From: Sva-07 sp963710625
Lineage (GTDB): Bacteria; Actinomycetota; Acidimicrobiia; Acidimicrobiales; Ilumatobacteraceae
DNA: 64,000 nucleotides
NCBI GenBank assembly: GCA_963710625.1
Contig: CAVQBG010000013.1
Location: forward strand, 1 to 64,000
Direction of reading: 5' to 3'
In this document: positions 51,075 to 59,805 of the stretch, in pieces
How positions within the stretch are numbered: the first letter of the stretch is position 1
Layout of the letters: the number at the start of each line of letters is the position of its first letter
Made by a program: the position numbers and the translations under genes
The notes under the pieces: model-generated
What the model was told of the DNA's origin: nothing
Databases searched by the model: none
The model's input: only the letters and a program-made list of their open reading frames with translations

Positions 51075-51824
51075 GTGATGAACGAGACCGGCGCAGCTCC
51101 GGGCTGGTACGCCGATCCCATGCGGCGCTACGAGCACCGGTACTACAACGGCCGGGAGTGGACCGCCGACGTCGCCTCCGGCGGCCAGCGTTTCGTCGAT
51201 CAGCTCGGGCTGGAGCCGACGGGCGGCGCGCCCGCGGCCGGGTCGGCCACTCGGCAACGATCGGGCACCAACGCCGCGGCGACGACCGCCATGGTGCTCG
51301 GCATCGTCGCCGTCTCGATCGCCTGGCTGCCCTTCCTCGTCGTGCTCGGTGCGATCGCTGCGGTGCTCGCGATCGTGTTCGGCGTGATCGGTCTCCGACG
51401 CTCACGCGTCACGGGCACCGGCCGTTCGTACGCCATCGCCGGCCTCACCACTGCGGTCGCTGCGCTCGCCGCGGCCGTCATCGGCGTGGTGCTCACCGGG
51501 ACCGTGCTCGAGGTGTACGACGACTATCTGAACCCTGCGCCGAACGAGGTCGAGGTCACCTCGTGTGAGCTCCAAGGCGCGCGGGCAACCATGACCGGAG
51601 AGATCACGAACACCGGTGAGCGGGTGGCGGACTACTCGGTGCTGGTCGGCTTCGTTCGTCCGGGCACCGACAACACGCACCGGACCGAGCGCGTCGATGT
51701 CGACGACGTCGCCCCCGGAGCCACGTCCGAGTTCACCGCCCAGAGCCAGGTCGACCTCGACGACATCGATTGCATCGTCGTCGACGTCAACGGACCACTG
51801 CCGTTCGGCATCGCGGTCGACTGA
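51075..51824 (+). CDS. DUF2510 and two-helix (DUF4190-like) membrane protein
   Basis: About 249 aa. The N-terminus is a DUF2510 module (PGWYADP, RYYNGREWT), then a linker, two adjacent membrane helices (VLGIVAVSIAWLPFLVVLGA and IAGLTTAVAALAAAVIG) flanking a short loop, and an outside domain of about 100 residues with two cysteines (VTSCELQG, DIDCIVV) that looks like a beta-sandwich. This is a common actinobacterial envelope architecture without a proven role. GTG 51075 or ATG 51078 both fit. Confidence 0.82.
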   Translation: MMNETGAAPGWYADPMRRYEHRYYNGREWTADVASGGQRFVDQLGLEPTGGAPAAGSATRQRSGTNAAATTAMVLGIVAVSIAWLPFLVVLGAIAAVLAIVFGVIGLRRSRVTGTGRSYAIAGLTTAVAALAAAVIGVVLTGTVLEVYDDYLNPAPNEVEVTSCELQGARATMTGEITNTGERVADYSVLVGFVRPGTDNTHRTERVDVDDVAPGATSEFTAQSQVDLDDIDCIVVDVNGPLPFGIAVD

Positions 51825-51851
51825 CCGACGACACAGTGGGCACACGCCCCG

Positions 51852-53675
51852 TCAGACCGTGGTGGCCGAGACCCAGGCGTCGTAGAGGCTGCGGTACACG
51901 CCGTCGCGCGTGATCAGATCGTCGTGGTGGCCGTCCTCGACGAGGACGCCGTGGTCGAGCACCAGGACCCGATCGGCGCGGGCGGCCGTCGACAGCCGAT
52001 GAGCGATGGCGATGGTGGTACGAGACGCCGCGAGCCGTTCGAGGGCTCGGGCGATGCGGACCTCGGTGAGCGCATCGACCGACGACGTCGCCTCGTCGAG
52101 GATGAGCACGTCGGGGTCCGCGAGACCGGCGCGGAGCAGCGCAACGAGCTGCCGCTCCCCCGCCGAGAGTTGGTCGCCGCGCTCGCCGACGCGCGTCGAC
52201 AACCCCTCGCCGAGCGAGTCGACCCAGTCCTGCACGCCGAGGTCGGCGACCACCTGTTCGACGTCACGGTGCTTGGCGTGCTCCCAGGCGAACGCGATGT
52301 TCGCCTCGACGGTGTCGTCGAACAGGAAGGGCTCCTGCGAGACGACGACGAGACGGCTGCGCAGCTCCGCTCGGCTCACCCTCCGCAGCGGCACGCCACC
52401 GAGGTCGATCTCGCCGATCGTCGGGTCGGCGAACCGTGCGATCAGGCGACCGAGCGTGGTCTTGCCCGAACCCGTCGAACCGACCAACGCCACCTGCTGC
52501 CCGGCGGGGATCGTGATGTCGAGGTGTTTGAGCACCGCATCGTCGGCGCTGTCGTCCGAACGGCTCCGGTAGGCGAACGTCACGTCGCGGACGTCGATCT
52601 GCAGCTTGCCCGCCGGGAGCGGGATCGGATCGTCGGGTTCCGGCGGCCCGACCGGCATGTCGAGCACCGACAGCACGCGACGCAGGCCGGCCACGGCCAT
52701 CTGCGTGGTGTCGATGATCTCGGTGAACTCCGCGATCGGTTCCAGGAACCGGTACGTGAGGAACATGAAGCCGATCAGCGCTCCGGCGGTGAGCCCACTC
52801 GCCGGGCCCAACCAGACGCCGACCCCGACGACTGCGCTGACCGTCAGCGCCGAGAACACCTCACCCGACGGGAACAGGAACGCCCCGAGACGGGCCGCCT
52901 TGATCTGGGCGGTCGTCTTGACCTCGACGGCGTCGCGGACGTCGGCGGCCATCGTGGGCCCGGCACCGTACGCCCGGATCGTCGGTGCGCCGGACACGAC
53001 CTCGGCGATCGTGCCCAACATCTGGCCGTTGCCGTGCCTCGCGCGATCGTAGGCGACCAACAGGCGTGCCTGCACGAACCGCAGCACGAACACCAACGGC
53101 AACGCGACGACGAACGCCACCAGAGCGAGCTGCCAGTTGATGGCGAGCATCACGCTGGCGACGATCAGCATCAGGGTGCCGTCGATCAGCCAGGCGAGGC
53201 CACCCCACTGGAAGAACTGGGCGAGCGTCTCGATGTCGCTCGTCACCCGAGCGACCAGACCACCTCGGCGCTCGTCGTTGTGGTCGGCGAGGCTGAGCTG
53301 GTGGATGTGGCGGATCAGCCGTACCCGCAGGTCGTGCAGGGCCCGTTCACTGCGCTCGCCGAGGCGCAGTGCGGCCATCCGGTAGGCGAGGCCGGAGACG
53401 ACGACGGCGACGACGGCGATCGCCGCCATCTGCACGATCACGTCGAGTTGGACGTCGCCGTCGGCGAGCCCGTTGTCGATGGCCTGTTGGATCAGCAGCG
53501 GCACCACGACGCGGCCGGCCGCCCCGATCGCAGCCAACAACCAGGTGACCCCCAGCCCCTGCCGCAGGATCGGCGCGGTCTCGAGACCCCTGCCGATCGT
53601 GCGAACCGCCGAGTCCTCGCTGGTCGGCGGCATGGTGCCGGCCTTCACGGCGATGGTCGGATCGAGCACGCTCAC
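51852..53675 (-). CDS. ABC exporter half, catalytically canonical subunit
   Basis: 607 aa fusion of a six-helix exporter domain and an ATPase. Walker A GSTGSGKTT, Walker B VLILDEATSS with catalytic Glu and the H-loop IAIAHRLST are complete, but the signature is LSAGERQ rather than LSGGQ. The partner gene has the opposite defects, so the two form one heterodimer with a single active ATP site. The GTG start overlaps the partner stop (GTGA). Substrate unknown: lipid, peptide or drug. Confidence 0.93.
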   Translation of the reverse strand: MSVLDPTIAVKAGTMPPTSEDSAVRTIGRGLETAPILRQGLGVTWLLAAIGAAGRVVVPLLIQQAIDNGLADGDVQLDVIVQMAAIAVVAVVVSGLAYRMAALRLGERSERALHDLRVRLIRHIHQLSLADHNDERRGGLVARVTSDIETLAQFFQWGGLAWLIDGTLMLIVASVMLAINWQLALVAFVVALPLVFVLRFVQARLLVAYDRARHGNGQMLGTIAEVVSGAPTIRAYGAGPTMAADVRDAVEVKTTAQIKAARLGAFLFPSGEVFSALTVSAVVGVGVWLGPASGLTAGALIGFMFLTYRFLEPIAEFTEIIDTTQMAVAGLRRVLSVLDMPVGPPEPDDPIPLPAGKLQIDVRDVTFAYRSRSDDSADDAVLKHLDITIPAGQQVALVGSTGSGKTTLGRLIARFADPTIGEIDLGGVPLRRVSRAELRSRLVVVSQEPFLFDDTVEANIAFAWEHAKHRDVEQVVADLGVQDWVDSLGEGLSTRVGERGDQLSAGERQLVALLRAGLADPDVLILDEATSSVDALTEVRIARALERLAASRTTIAIAHRLSTAARADRVLVLDHGVLVEDGHHDDLITRDGVYRSLYDAWVSATTV

Positions 53676-55498
53676 GACATCACCGCCCCGGGCGCGACCT
53701 GGGGCGCGGGCCCCGCCTCCGGCACCTCGGAACGGTCGGCCTCGAACGCCTCCACCAGATCCCGGTACGGGGCGGTCGACGCCATCAGCTGGTCGTGTGT
53801 GCCATGCGCCGCCACCCGCCCGTCGGCCACGAAGACGACGTCGTCGGCCAGGGCGATCGTCGAGGGACGTGACGCGACGAGCAGCACCGACGAGTCGGCC
53901 AGATCGTGGCGCAGGTTGTCGAGCACGATCGCCTCCGTCGACGGATCGAGCGCCGAGGTGGTGTCATCGAGCACGAGCAGCGACGGCCGCCGCACGAGGG
54001 CACGAGCCAGCGCCAGTCGTTGACGCTGGCCACCGCTGAGGCTGACGCCGCGCTCGCCGACGATCGTGTCGAGCCGGAGCGGGAGCCGCTCGACGAACTC
54101 GGTGGCGGCTGCCAGGCGGAGCGCTTCCCACACCTCGTCGTCGGAGAACGCCTCGCCGAGGCAGACGTTGTCGCGGACGGTTCCGCCCATCAGGAACGCC
54201 TCCTGGAACACGATGCACCGCGAGCCGTCGGCCAGTGCGACGGCGCCGGTCGTCGGTCCGACGAGCCCGATGGCGAGCTGTGCGAGCGTCGACTTCCCTG
54301 ACCCGGTCGGGCCGACCAGAGCGGTGACGTTGCCCGCAGGCAGTACGACCGACACGTCGCGAACAGTGGGCGGACCATCGCCCTCGTGGGCGAACGACAC
54401 GCCGTCGAACGCGATGCCCACACCGGCCGGCGCGGTCGCGATCCGGTCCACCGGGTCCGGCTCGATCGGTTCCTGCAGCACTTCCTGGATCCGGTTCCAG
54501 GCCGAGATGGATCGAGGGAGCTCCGACAGCGTGAAGCCGATCAGGCGCAGTGGAAACACGAGCAGGGTGAACAGGAAGATCACGCCGGACACCTCGCCGA
54601 CGGTGACATCGCCGGACCGGACACGCACGGCGCCGATGACGACCAACAGGATGTTGGTCAGCGACGGGATCACGTCGAGCAACGCCTCGAACCAGGTACG
54701 GAGGCGGATCGCCTTGACACGAGACCCGCGCACCTGATCGGCGAGACCTGCCAACCGTTCGGTCTCGCGCTCCTCGGCCCCGTAGGACTTGACGAGCTGC
54801 ACTCCCTCGAAGCTCTCGTGGACCCCGGCGGAGAACTCGCCGAGCTGGTGCTGTGCCCGGGCGAAGTGCGCCGACACCGACCGTTCGTACACGACGTTGG
54901 TGACCACCAGGAGCGGGAAGACGACCATCGCCACCACGCCGAGCGGCCAGTCGATCACCAGCATCCAGAGCGTCGAGACGACCACCATGATCACGGTGCC
55001 GGTGGCGAACGGAATCGGAGCGAGCACGCCGACGGTGGCCTCGGCGTCGACGCCCGCTCGGGCCACGAGGTCGCCGTCCGCGCGGCGGTTGTGCCAGCTC
55101 ATCGGCTGGTGGATGTACCGGTCGACCACCGCGTTGCTGTAGATCTGCGCGACTCGCCACTGCGTGATCGAAGCGAACGTACGCCTGACCACGATCGCCA
55201 CCGCCCGCACCACCCCGATGCCGAGGACGAGCGCGAGCCCTGCCACCACCGTGGCGGTGGCGACCTCGCCATCTTCGAACCGCGGCACCACGACGTTGTC
55301 GATCACCCAGCTGATCGCGAAACTCGACGCCACCGTGAGCAGGGCAAACACCGCAGCGCCGCTCACGGCGATCGCGAAGAGCTTCGGCTGCAGCCGCACC
55401 ATCGACCAGATGAAGTGGGCGTTGCGCCGAGCACGCGCAGTCGCACCGGTGCGTCCGTCGACGTCCACCGCGCCGGATTCGTCGACCTGCTCGCTCAC
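53672..55498 (-). CDS. ABC exporter half with degenerate ATP site
   Basis: 608 aa, six helices then an ATPase domain. Walker A GPTGSGKST and signature LSGGQRQ are canonical, but Walker B reads VLDDTTSALD (Asp in place of catalytic Glu) and the H-loop reads VASRPST (Ser in place of His). This is the pattern of the non-hydrolysing half of heterodimeric exporters such as TM287/288 or BmrCD. GTG 55498 lies six bases after TAGAAA. It is divergent from a small membrane protein. Confidence 0.93.
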   Translation of the reverse strand: MSEQVDESGAVDVDGRTGATARARRNAHFIWSMVRLQPKLFAIAVSGAAVFALLTVASSFAISWVIDNVVVPRFEDGEVATATVVAGLALVLGIGVVRAVAIVVRRTFASITQWRVAQIYSNAVVDRYIHQPMSWHNRRADGDLVARAGVDAEATVGVLAPIPFATGTVIMVVVSTLWMLVIDWPLGVVAMVVFPLLVVTNVVYERSVSAHFARAQHQLGEFSAGVHESFEGVQLVKSYGAEERETERLAGLADQVRGSRVKAIRLRTWFEALLDVIPSLTNILLVVIGAVRVRSGDVTVGEVSGVIFLFTLLVFPLRLIGFTLSELPRSISAWNRIQEVLQEPIEPDPVDRIATAPAGVGIAFDGVSFAHEGDGPPTVRDVSVVLPAGNVTALVGPTGSGKSTLAQLAIGLVGPTTGAVALADGSRCIVFQEAFLMGGTVRDNVCLGEAFSDDEVWEALRLAAATEFVERLPLRLDTIVGERGVSLSGGQRQRLALARALVRRPSLLVLDDTTSALDPSTEAIVLDNLRHDLADSSVLLVASRPSTIALADDVVFVADGRVAAHGTHDQLMASTAPYRDLVEAFEADRSEVPEAGPAPQVAPGAVMS

Positions 55499-55504
55499 AC
55501 GACG

Positions 55505-55533
55505 TTTCTACCAGCGACCGCCCGCCATATCGT
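55505..55533. promoter_or_regulatory. Divergent -10 candidates: ABC exporter and small membrane protein
   Basis: TAGAAA (55510-55505, minus, imperfect) is six bases before the exporter GTG. TATCGT (55528-55533, plus) is eight bases before GTG 55542. Confidence 0.4.
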
Positions 55534-55541
55534 CAAGGTTT

Positions 55542-56120
55542 GTGACGACCGACTCGACGACGCAGCCTCCGCCGGAGTCGACCATCCCGAGTCACATCCC
55601 CGGGGCCGAACCCGGGCCCTGGCGTCGGTCCCGGACCCGCAAGGTGCTCCTGGTCACCGCGGTCGTCGGGCTGATCGTGTTCTGGATCTGGGCCCTGTTC
55701 TTCGCGTCGAAGGAGGCCGTCAACAAGATCGACGACCGGGCGTGGGCCGACAGAGCCGAATCGATCTGCGCCCGCTACGACCTGCAGATCCGTGCTCTCG
55801 AGGCCGAGAGCTCCGCCGATCTCCAGGTGCGCGCAGCGCTCGTGGTCGAATCGACCGACCTCCTGTCGGACATGCTCGACGAGGTCATGGCGGTCACGCC
55901 CTCCGACGAGAAGGGCCAGGCGATCGTCCCGGCCTGGGAGGACGACTACCTCACCCTGCTCGCCGATCGCTACCGCTACGCGGAGCAACTGGCGCGCGGC
56001 GAAGACGGCCCGTTCACCGAGACCGCCGTGCAGGGCGTGCCGATCACCGAGCGGATCGAGACCTTCGCCGGCGACAACGAGATGCCCAGCTGTGCGCCAC
56101 CGCGTGGCTCGATCGTCTGA
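55542..56120 (+). CDS. Single-pass membrane protein of unknown function
   Basis: 192 aa. A Pro/Ser-rich cytoplasmic head of about 30 residues, one helix (KVLLVTAVVGLIVFWIWALF), then a helical outside domain (CARYDLQIRALEAE through LADRYRYAEQLARGE) with two cysteines, one in ESICARY and one near the C-terminus (PSCAPP), which could form a disulfide. Leaderless GTG. It abuts the convergent acyltransferase with no gap. No family recognised. Confidence 0.75.
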   Translation: MTTDSTTQPPPESTIPSHIPGAEPGPWRRSRTRKVLLVTAVVGLIVFWIWALFFASKEAVNKIDDRAWADRAESICARYDLQIRALEAESSADLQVRAALVVESTDLLSDMLDEVMAVTPSDEKGQAIVPAWEDDYLTLLADRYRYAEQLARGEDGPFTETAVQGVPITERIETFAGDNEMPSCAPPRGSIV

Positions 56121-56765
56121 TCACGCGAGCGTCTTGATCACCCTGGCCGGCACCCCGGCCGCGACGCAGTTGTCCGGCAGGCGCCCGGTGACGACGCTGT
56201 TCGCTCCCACCACGACGTGTCGTCCGATGACGGCACCCGGCAACACGACCGTGCCGTGGCCGAGCCACGACCCGTCACCGATCGACACCGGGCGTTCGGG
56301 CATCATCTGCTTCGAGATCGGTAGATCGAGATCGAGATAGCCGTGATTCTGATCGGTGATGTACACGTGGTGGCCGGTCCACACGTCGTCGCCGATCGTG
56401 ATCTGCAGGTGCCCGACGATGCCACTCCCCTTGCCGATCAGGCACCGGTCGCCGACCGAGATGACCGGATCGGAGACCATCTCCTGGCCGGGCACCATGC
56501 CCGCCGACAGTGTGATCTGAGGGCCGAACAGCGTCCCGGTGCCGATGTGGATGTAGCGCTCGTTGAAGACGGCGTTCGCAGGGAAACAGATCACACTGCC
56601 GGGTCCGAACGCACCGAACCGTCGGCCCCGGCGAGTATCCGGGCCGATTGCGCCGAGCTCGACGGCCGTTTCCCAGGCCCGGATCACCAGCTCGCCCGTC
56701 GCCCGCTTCAGGCCGGTGCGCACGCGCTGCACCACGGTGTCGGGAACAGGCGGGCGCTCGAGCAC
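56121..56765 (-). CDS. Hexapeptide-repeat (left-handed beta-helix) acyltransferase
   Basis: 214 aa. Repeats of the [LIV]-G-x4 type fill the C-terminal two thirds (VISVGDRCLIGKGS, ITIGDDVWTG, VSIGDGSWLGHG, AVIGRHVVVGANS). The probable catalytic His lies in DQNHGY. The family acetylates or acylates sugars and cell-envelope glycans. GTG at 56765 follows TAGCGT by eight bases. A putative sugar substrate cannot be named. Confidence 0.88.
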   Translation of the reverse strand: MLERPPVPDTVVQRVRTGLKRATGELVIRAWETAVELGAIGPDTRRGRRFGAFGPGSVICFPANAVFNERYIHIGTGTLFGPQITLSAGMVPGQEMVSDPVISVGDRCLIGKGSGIVGHLQITIGDDVWTGHHVYITDQNHGYLDLDLPISKQMMPERPVSIGDGSWLGHGTVVLPGAVIGRHVVVGANSVVTGRLPDNCVAAGVPARVIKTLA

Positions 56766-56773
56766 GCCGGGGA

Positions 56774-56805
56774 ACGCTAGTGCGCCGACCGTTGGTCCCT
56801 ACAGT
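56774..56805. promoter_or_regulatory. Divergent -10 hexamers: acyltransferase and P1 peptidase
   Basis: TAGCGT (56779-56774, minus) is eight bases before the acyltransferase GTG. TACAGT (56800-56805, plus) is nine bases before the peptidase GTG at 56815. Confidence 0.5.
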
Positions 56806-56814
56806 GAGAGCCCA

Positions 56815-57951
56815 GTGACCAGCCGCCCCGTTGCCTCGTCGACCACCGCGTCCGCAGTGCGGCCGCCGTTCGGTTCGATCACCGACGTCGCCGGCGTCGA
56901 GGTCGGCCACCACCAGCGCACTGGCCGCGGCTGGCAGACCGGCACCACCGTGGTCTTCGCACCGCAAGGAGCAACCCCCGGCGTCAGCGTGCGCGGTGGG
57001 GGTCCCGGCACCCGCGAGACCGACGCACTCCATCCCGAGAACCTCGTCGAACGGATCCACGCGATCTGTCTCACCGGTGGGAGCGCGTTCGGGCTGTCAG
57101 CAGCCGACGGGGTCGTCGCCTGGCTCGCAGAGCGCCGATTGGGGTTCCCCATCGGCGACCCGCGCGACCCGATCGGCGTCGTCCCGGTGGTTCCGGCGGC
57201 GGTGATCTTCGACCTGGGCCGCGCCGGACACTTCGACCACCGACCCGACGCCACGTTCGGGCGTCGTGCGATCGACTCCACCCGTGTCGACCAGCGCCGT
57301 TGGGGGTCGGTCGGCGCGGGCGCAGGAGCGAAGGCGGGTGGCCTCCAGGGAGGGGTGGGCACCGCAAGCACCGTCGTGACGATCCCGGGCGCGATGATCG
57401 GCGTCGAGCACAGCGACGTCGACGTCACCCTCGGCGCGCTGGCCGTGGTGAACGCGAACGGCTCACCCGTCGATCGTGCAACCGGCCTTCCGTGGGCGCC
57501 GCACGGCTCCGGGCTGCGGCAGCCCTCGAGCATCGACCGCGCCGCGCTCCGCGCCGCGCTCGACGGCCACGCTGAGCCGAGCCTCAACACCACGGTCGGT
57601 GTCGTCGCGACCTCGGCCCGCTTGTCGAAGTCCGAGGTCGGCAAGTTGTGTGGCGTCGCCCACGACGGCCTCGCCCGCGCCATTCGCCCGGCCCACTCGA
57701 TGACCGATGGCGACACGGTGTTCGGCCTCGCGACCGGAGACGTCGACCTCGGCGACGGTCCAGCCGCCATGCGTTCGATCGCGTCGCGACCGCGGGCGTT
57801 CAATCTCCTCCTGGCCGCCGCCGCCGACACCTTCGCGTCGGCGTGCACGCACGCGATCATCAGCGCAACCGGCACCGCGCACGCCCCGGCGTATCTCGAA
57901 CTCTGCCCGTCGGCGCAGGCGTCACCCCGAATGCGTCGAGGAGACCCATGA
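56815..57951 (+). CDS. P1/DmpA family (S58) self-processing peptidase or hydrolase
   Basis: 378 aa Ntn-like hydrolase of the DmpA/P1 group, which cleaves itself to expose a catalytic Ser or Thr and then acts as an aminopeptidase or amidase. ITDVAGVEVGHH at the start, LTGGSAFGLSAADGV, GAGAGAKAGGLQGGVGTAS and the C-terminal FASACTHAI are typical; self-cleavage may occur in the GGVGTAS segment. GTG follows TACAGT by nine bases. The stop overlaps panC (ATGA), so both are cotranscribed. Confidence 0.85.
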   Translation: MTSRPVASSTTASAVRPPFGSITDVAGVEVGHHQRTGRGWQTGTTVVFAPQGATPGVSVRGGGPGTRETDALHPENLVERIHAICLTGGSAFGLSAADGVVAWLAERRLGFPIGDPRDPIGVVPVVPAAVIFDLGRAGHFDHRPDATFGRRAIDSTRVDQRRWGSVGAGAGAKAGGLQGGVGTASTVVTIPGAMIGVEHSDVDVTLGALAVVNANGSPVDRATGLPWAPHGSGLRQPSSIDRAALRAALDGHAEPSLNTTVGVVATSARLSKSEVGKLCGVAHDGLARAIRPAHSMTDGDTVFGLATGDVDLGDGPAAMRSIASRPRAFNLLLAAAADTFASACTHAIISATGTAHAPAYLELCPSAQASPRMRRGDP

Positions 57952-58847
57952 CGACGCCCGGCATGCCGGCACTGCGGGTGCTCACCGACCCGGCCGCGAT
58001 GCGTGGGTGGTCCGCCGACGCGCTCCGATCGGGCCGACGCATCGCACTCGTGCCGACGATGGGTGCGCTCCACGAGGGACACCTGGCACTCGTGCGCACA
58101 GCGAGAGCGCGCGCCGACCTGGTCGTTGTGTCCATCTTCGTCAACCCCCTGCAGTTCGGCGAGCCAGCGGACTTCGATCGGTATCCACGATCGATCGACG
58201 ACGACCTCGAAGCGTGCGCCGCCGCCGGCGTCGACGCCGTCTACGCGCCGACGGCGGCCGTCATGTACCCCGACGGCTTCCAGACACGGGTCGTTCCCGG
58301 GCCGCTCGCCCACACGATGGAGGGCAGCAGTCGCCCCGGGCACTTCGACGGGGTGGTCACGGTGGTCACGAAGCTCTTCGCCGCTGTCCGACCCGACGTG
58401 GCGGTGTTCGGCGAGAAGGACTTCCAGCAGCTCGCCGTGATCCGTCGGCTGGCGCTCGATCTCGACCTCGGTGTCGACGTCGTCGGCCACCGCACCGTGA
58501 GGGAATCCGACGGCCTGGCGATGTCGAGCCGGAATCGTCGGCTGACAGCAGCCGAGCGCCAAGCGGCCCACTGCGTTCCCCGGGCCGTGCGCGCTGCGCT
58601 CGACCGTGCCGCCGAGCACTCAGCGTCCGTCGGCGACGTGCTCGATGCGGCCAGGAGGCCGATCGCGGCCGAACCGGTCGCCGCGCTCGACTACGTCGCG
58701 GTGTTCGACGCCCGCCTCCTCACCGAAGTCGAGAGGTTCGACCCCGAACGCCGACGGCCCGGCAACTACCGCATCGCACTCGCAGTGCGGTTCGGCGACA
58801 TCCGCCTCATCGACAACGCCGACCTGTTCGACGACCGAACGATCTGA
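57948..58847 (+). CDS. panC: Pantothenate synthetase
   Basis: Joins pantoate and beta-alanine using ATP, the last step to pantothenate. It is 299 aa. The HIGH-like motif is in VPTMGALHEGHL, then FVNPLQF, GEKDFQQL and the KMSKS-like MSSRNRRL. ATG at 57948 has GAGGAG upstream and overlaps the P1 peptidase stop (ATGA). Its last 228 bases lie opposite the end of a convergent CPBP protease frame. Confidence 0.96.
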   Translation: MTTPGMPALRVLTDPAAMRGWSADALRSGRRIALVPTMGALHEGHLALVRTARARADLVVVSIFVNPLQFGEPADFDRYPRSIDDDLEACAAAGVDAVYAPTAAVMYPDGFQTRVVPGPLAHTMEGSSRPGHFDGVVTVVTKLFAAVRPDVAVFGEKDFQQLAVIRRLALDLDLGVDVVGHRTVRESDGLAMSSRNRRLTAAERQAAHCVPRAVRAALDRAAEHSASVGDVLDAARRPIAAEPVAALDYVAVFDARLLTEVERFDPERRRPGNYRIALAVRFGDIRLIDNADLFDDRTI

Positions 58848-59645
58848 CCGGACCGCCGCGCCGTCCTGGAACCGGTCGGCGACCCCGGTCAACACCACGA
58901 GGAGCACGACGCCGTTGAACAGCGCGTGGGCCACGATGGCGGGCCCCAACCGACGCAGCAGCGCAGTGGAGACACCGAAGGCGATCCCGACGCTCGAGAG
59001 CACGACCACCAGCCCGACGTTGCCGGCCCCGCGCACGGGATCGACGTGCGCCGCGCCGAAGAGGACGCCCTGCAGGATCACCACGGCCACGATGTGCAGA
59101 CGGCTGCGCAGCCCGCGCATCACGACACCCCGGAACACCATCTCCTCGACGAACGGCGCCGCGATCACCGCGGTGATCACGATCGACACCACATAGGTCC
59201 GATCGACGTCGATGTCGCCGATCGCGTCGGTGTTGCTGGAGATCGGAAGTCCCAGGGCGATCACGAACGACGCGGCAGCGAGCTGCGCTCCCACGGCCCC
59301 GAGCCAGACGACCGGCCCCCAGCCGAGATCGGCCCACCGCGGCGACAGACCGATGTCCGGACCGAGCCGACCCGTTGCCCACCGGCGGCTCGCGTACCAG
59401 CACCACAACACCGACGGCCCGTAGCCGGCGGTGGCGAGGAGCAGCACGTACACGGCGACGGGCCAACCCAGGTCGACCACTGCGTCGAGCAGGTACTTCG
59501 AGGCGACGAGCGACGTGGTCAACACCGCAATCGCCCCGATCGCGGCGGCGACGGGAAGCGTCGACTGGACGTGCGGCGGGGTCGGAGGGCCGATCGGCGG
59601 GGACACGGCGGTACCGGGCACGGGCGGCGGCAGCGGGCGGCTCAC
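58620..59645 (-). CDS. CPBP family intramembrane metalloprotease
   Basis: 341 aa as the frame stands. Seven or so helices contain the CPBP motifs VEEMVFRG, FGAAHVDP and HALFNG, as in CAAX-prenyl protease-like or bacteriocin-processing enzymes. The natural end would be near LTGVADRF (about 58870), but no stop occurs until 58620, so about 75 hydrophilic residues run antisense through panC. A Pro-rich head of about 25 residues precedes the first helix. GTG 59645 lacks a TAnnnT element; three TCAAG repeats lie just upstream. Confidence 0.8.
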   Translation of the reverse strand: MSRPLPPPVPGTAVSPPIGPPTPPHVQSTLPVAAAIGAIAVLTTSLVASKYLLDAVVDLGWPVAVYVLLLATAGYGPSVLWCWYASRRWATGRLGPDIGLSPRWADLGWGPVVWLGAVGAQLAAASFVIALGLPISSNTDAIGDIDVDRTYVVSIVITAVIAAPFVEEMVFRGVVMRGLRSRLHIVAVVILQGVLFGAAHVDPVRGAGNVGLVVVLSSVGIAFGVSTALLRRLGPAIVAHALFNGVVLLVVLTGVADRFQDGAAVRSDRSVVEQVGVVDEADVAEPHCECDAVVAGPSAFGVEPLDFGEEAGVEHRDVVERGDRFGRDRPPGRIEHVADGR

Positions 59646-59651
59646 GGTTCG

Positions 59652-59698
59652 GTCAAGGGCCCGTCAAGCGCAGGTCAAGGTTCGCCACAACGCTCAAG
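59652..59698. promoter_or_regulatory. Triple TCAAG direct repeat with 11-bp spacing, plus a fourth copy
   Basis: GTCAAG occurs at 59652, 59663 and 59674, exactly one helical turn apart, with CTCAAG at 59693. It sits in the divergent region between the CPBP protease and the CAP protein. On the other strand the units read CTTGAC. Spacing of this kind is typical of response-regulator boxes (PhoP/PhoB type). Confidence 0.5.
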
Positions 59699-59805
59699 AA
59701 CGTACCGGTCGATGCCGATCCTGCTGTGTCTTCGTGTCGATACGTCGTGCGCCAGCGACGACGGCACGGGCATCCAGCACAACCGACCCAGCCCGAAAGG
59801 CCTCC

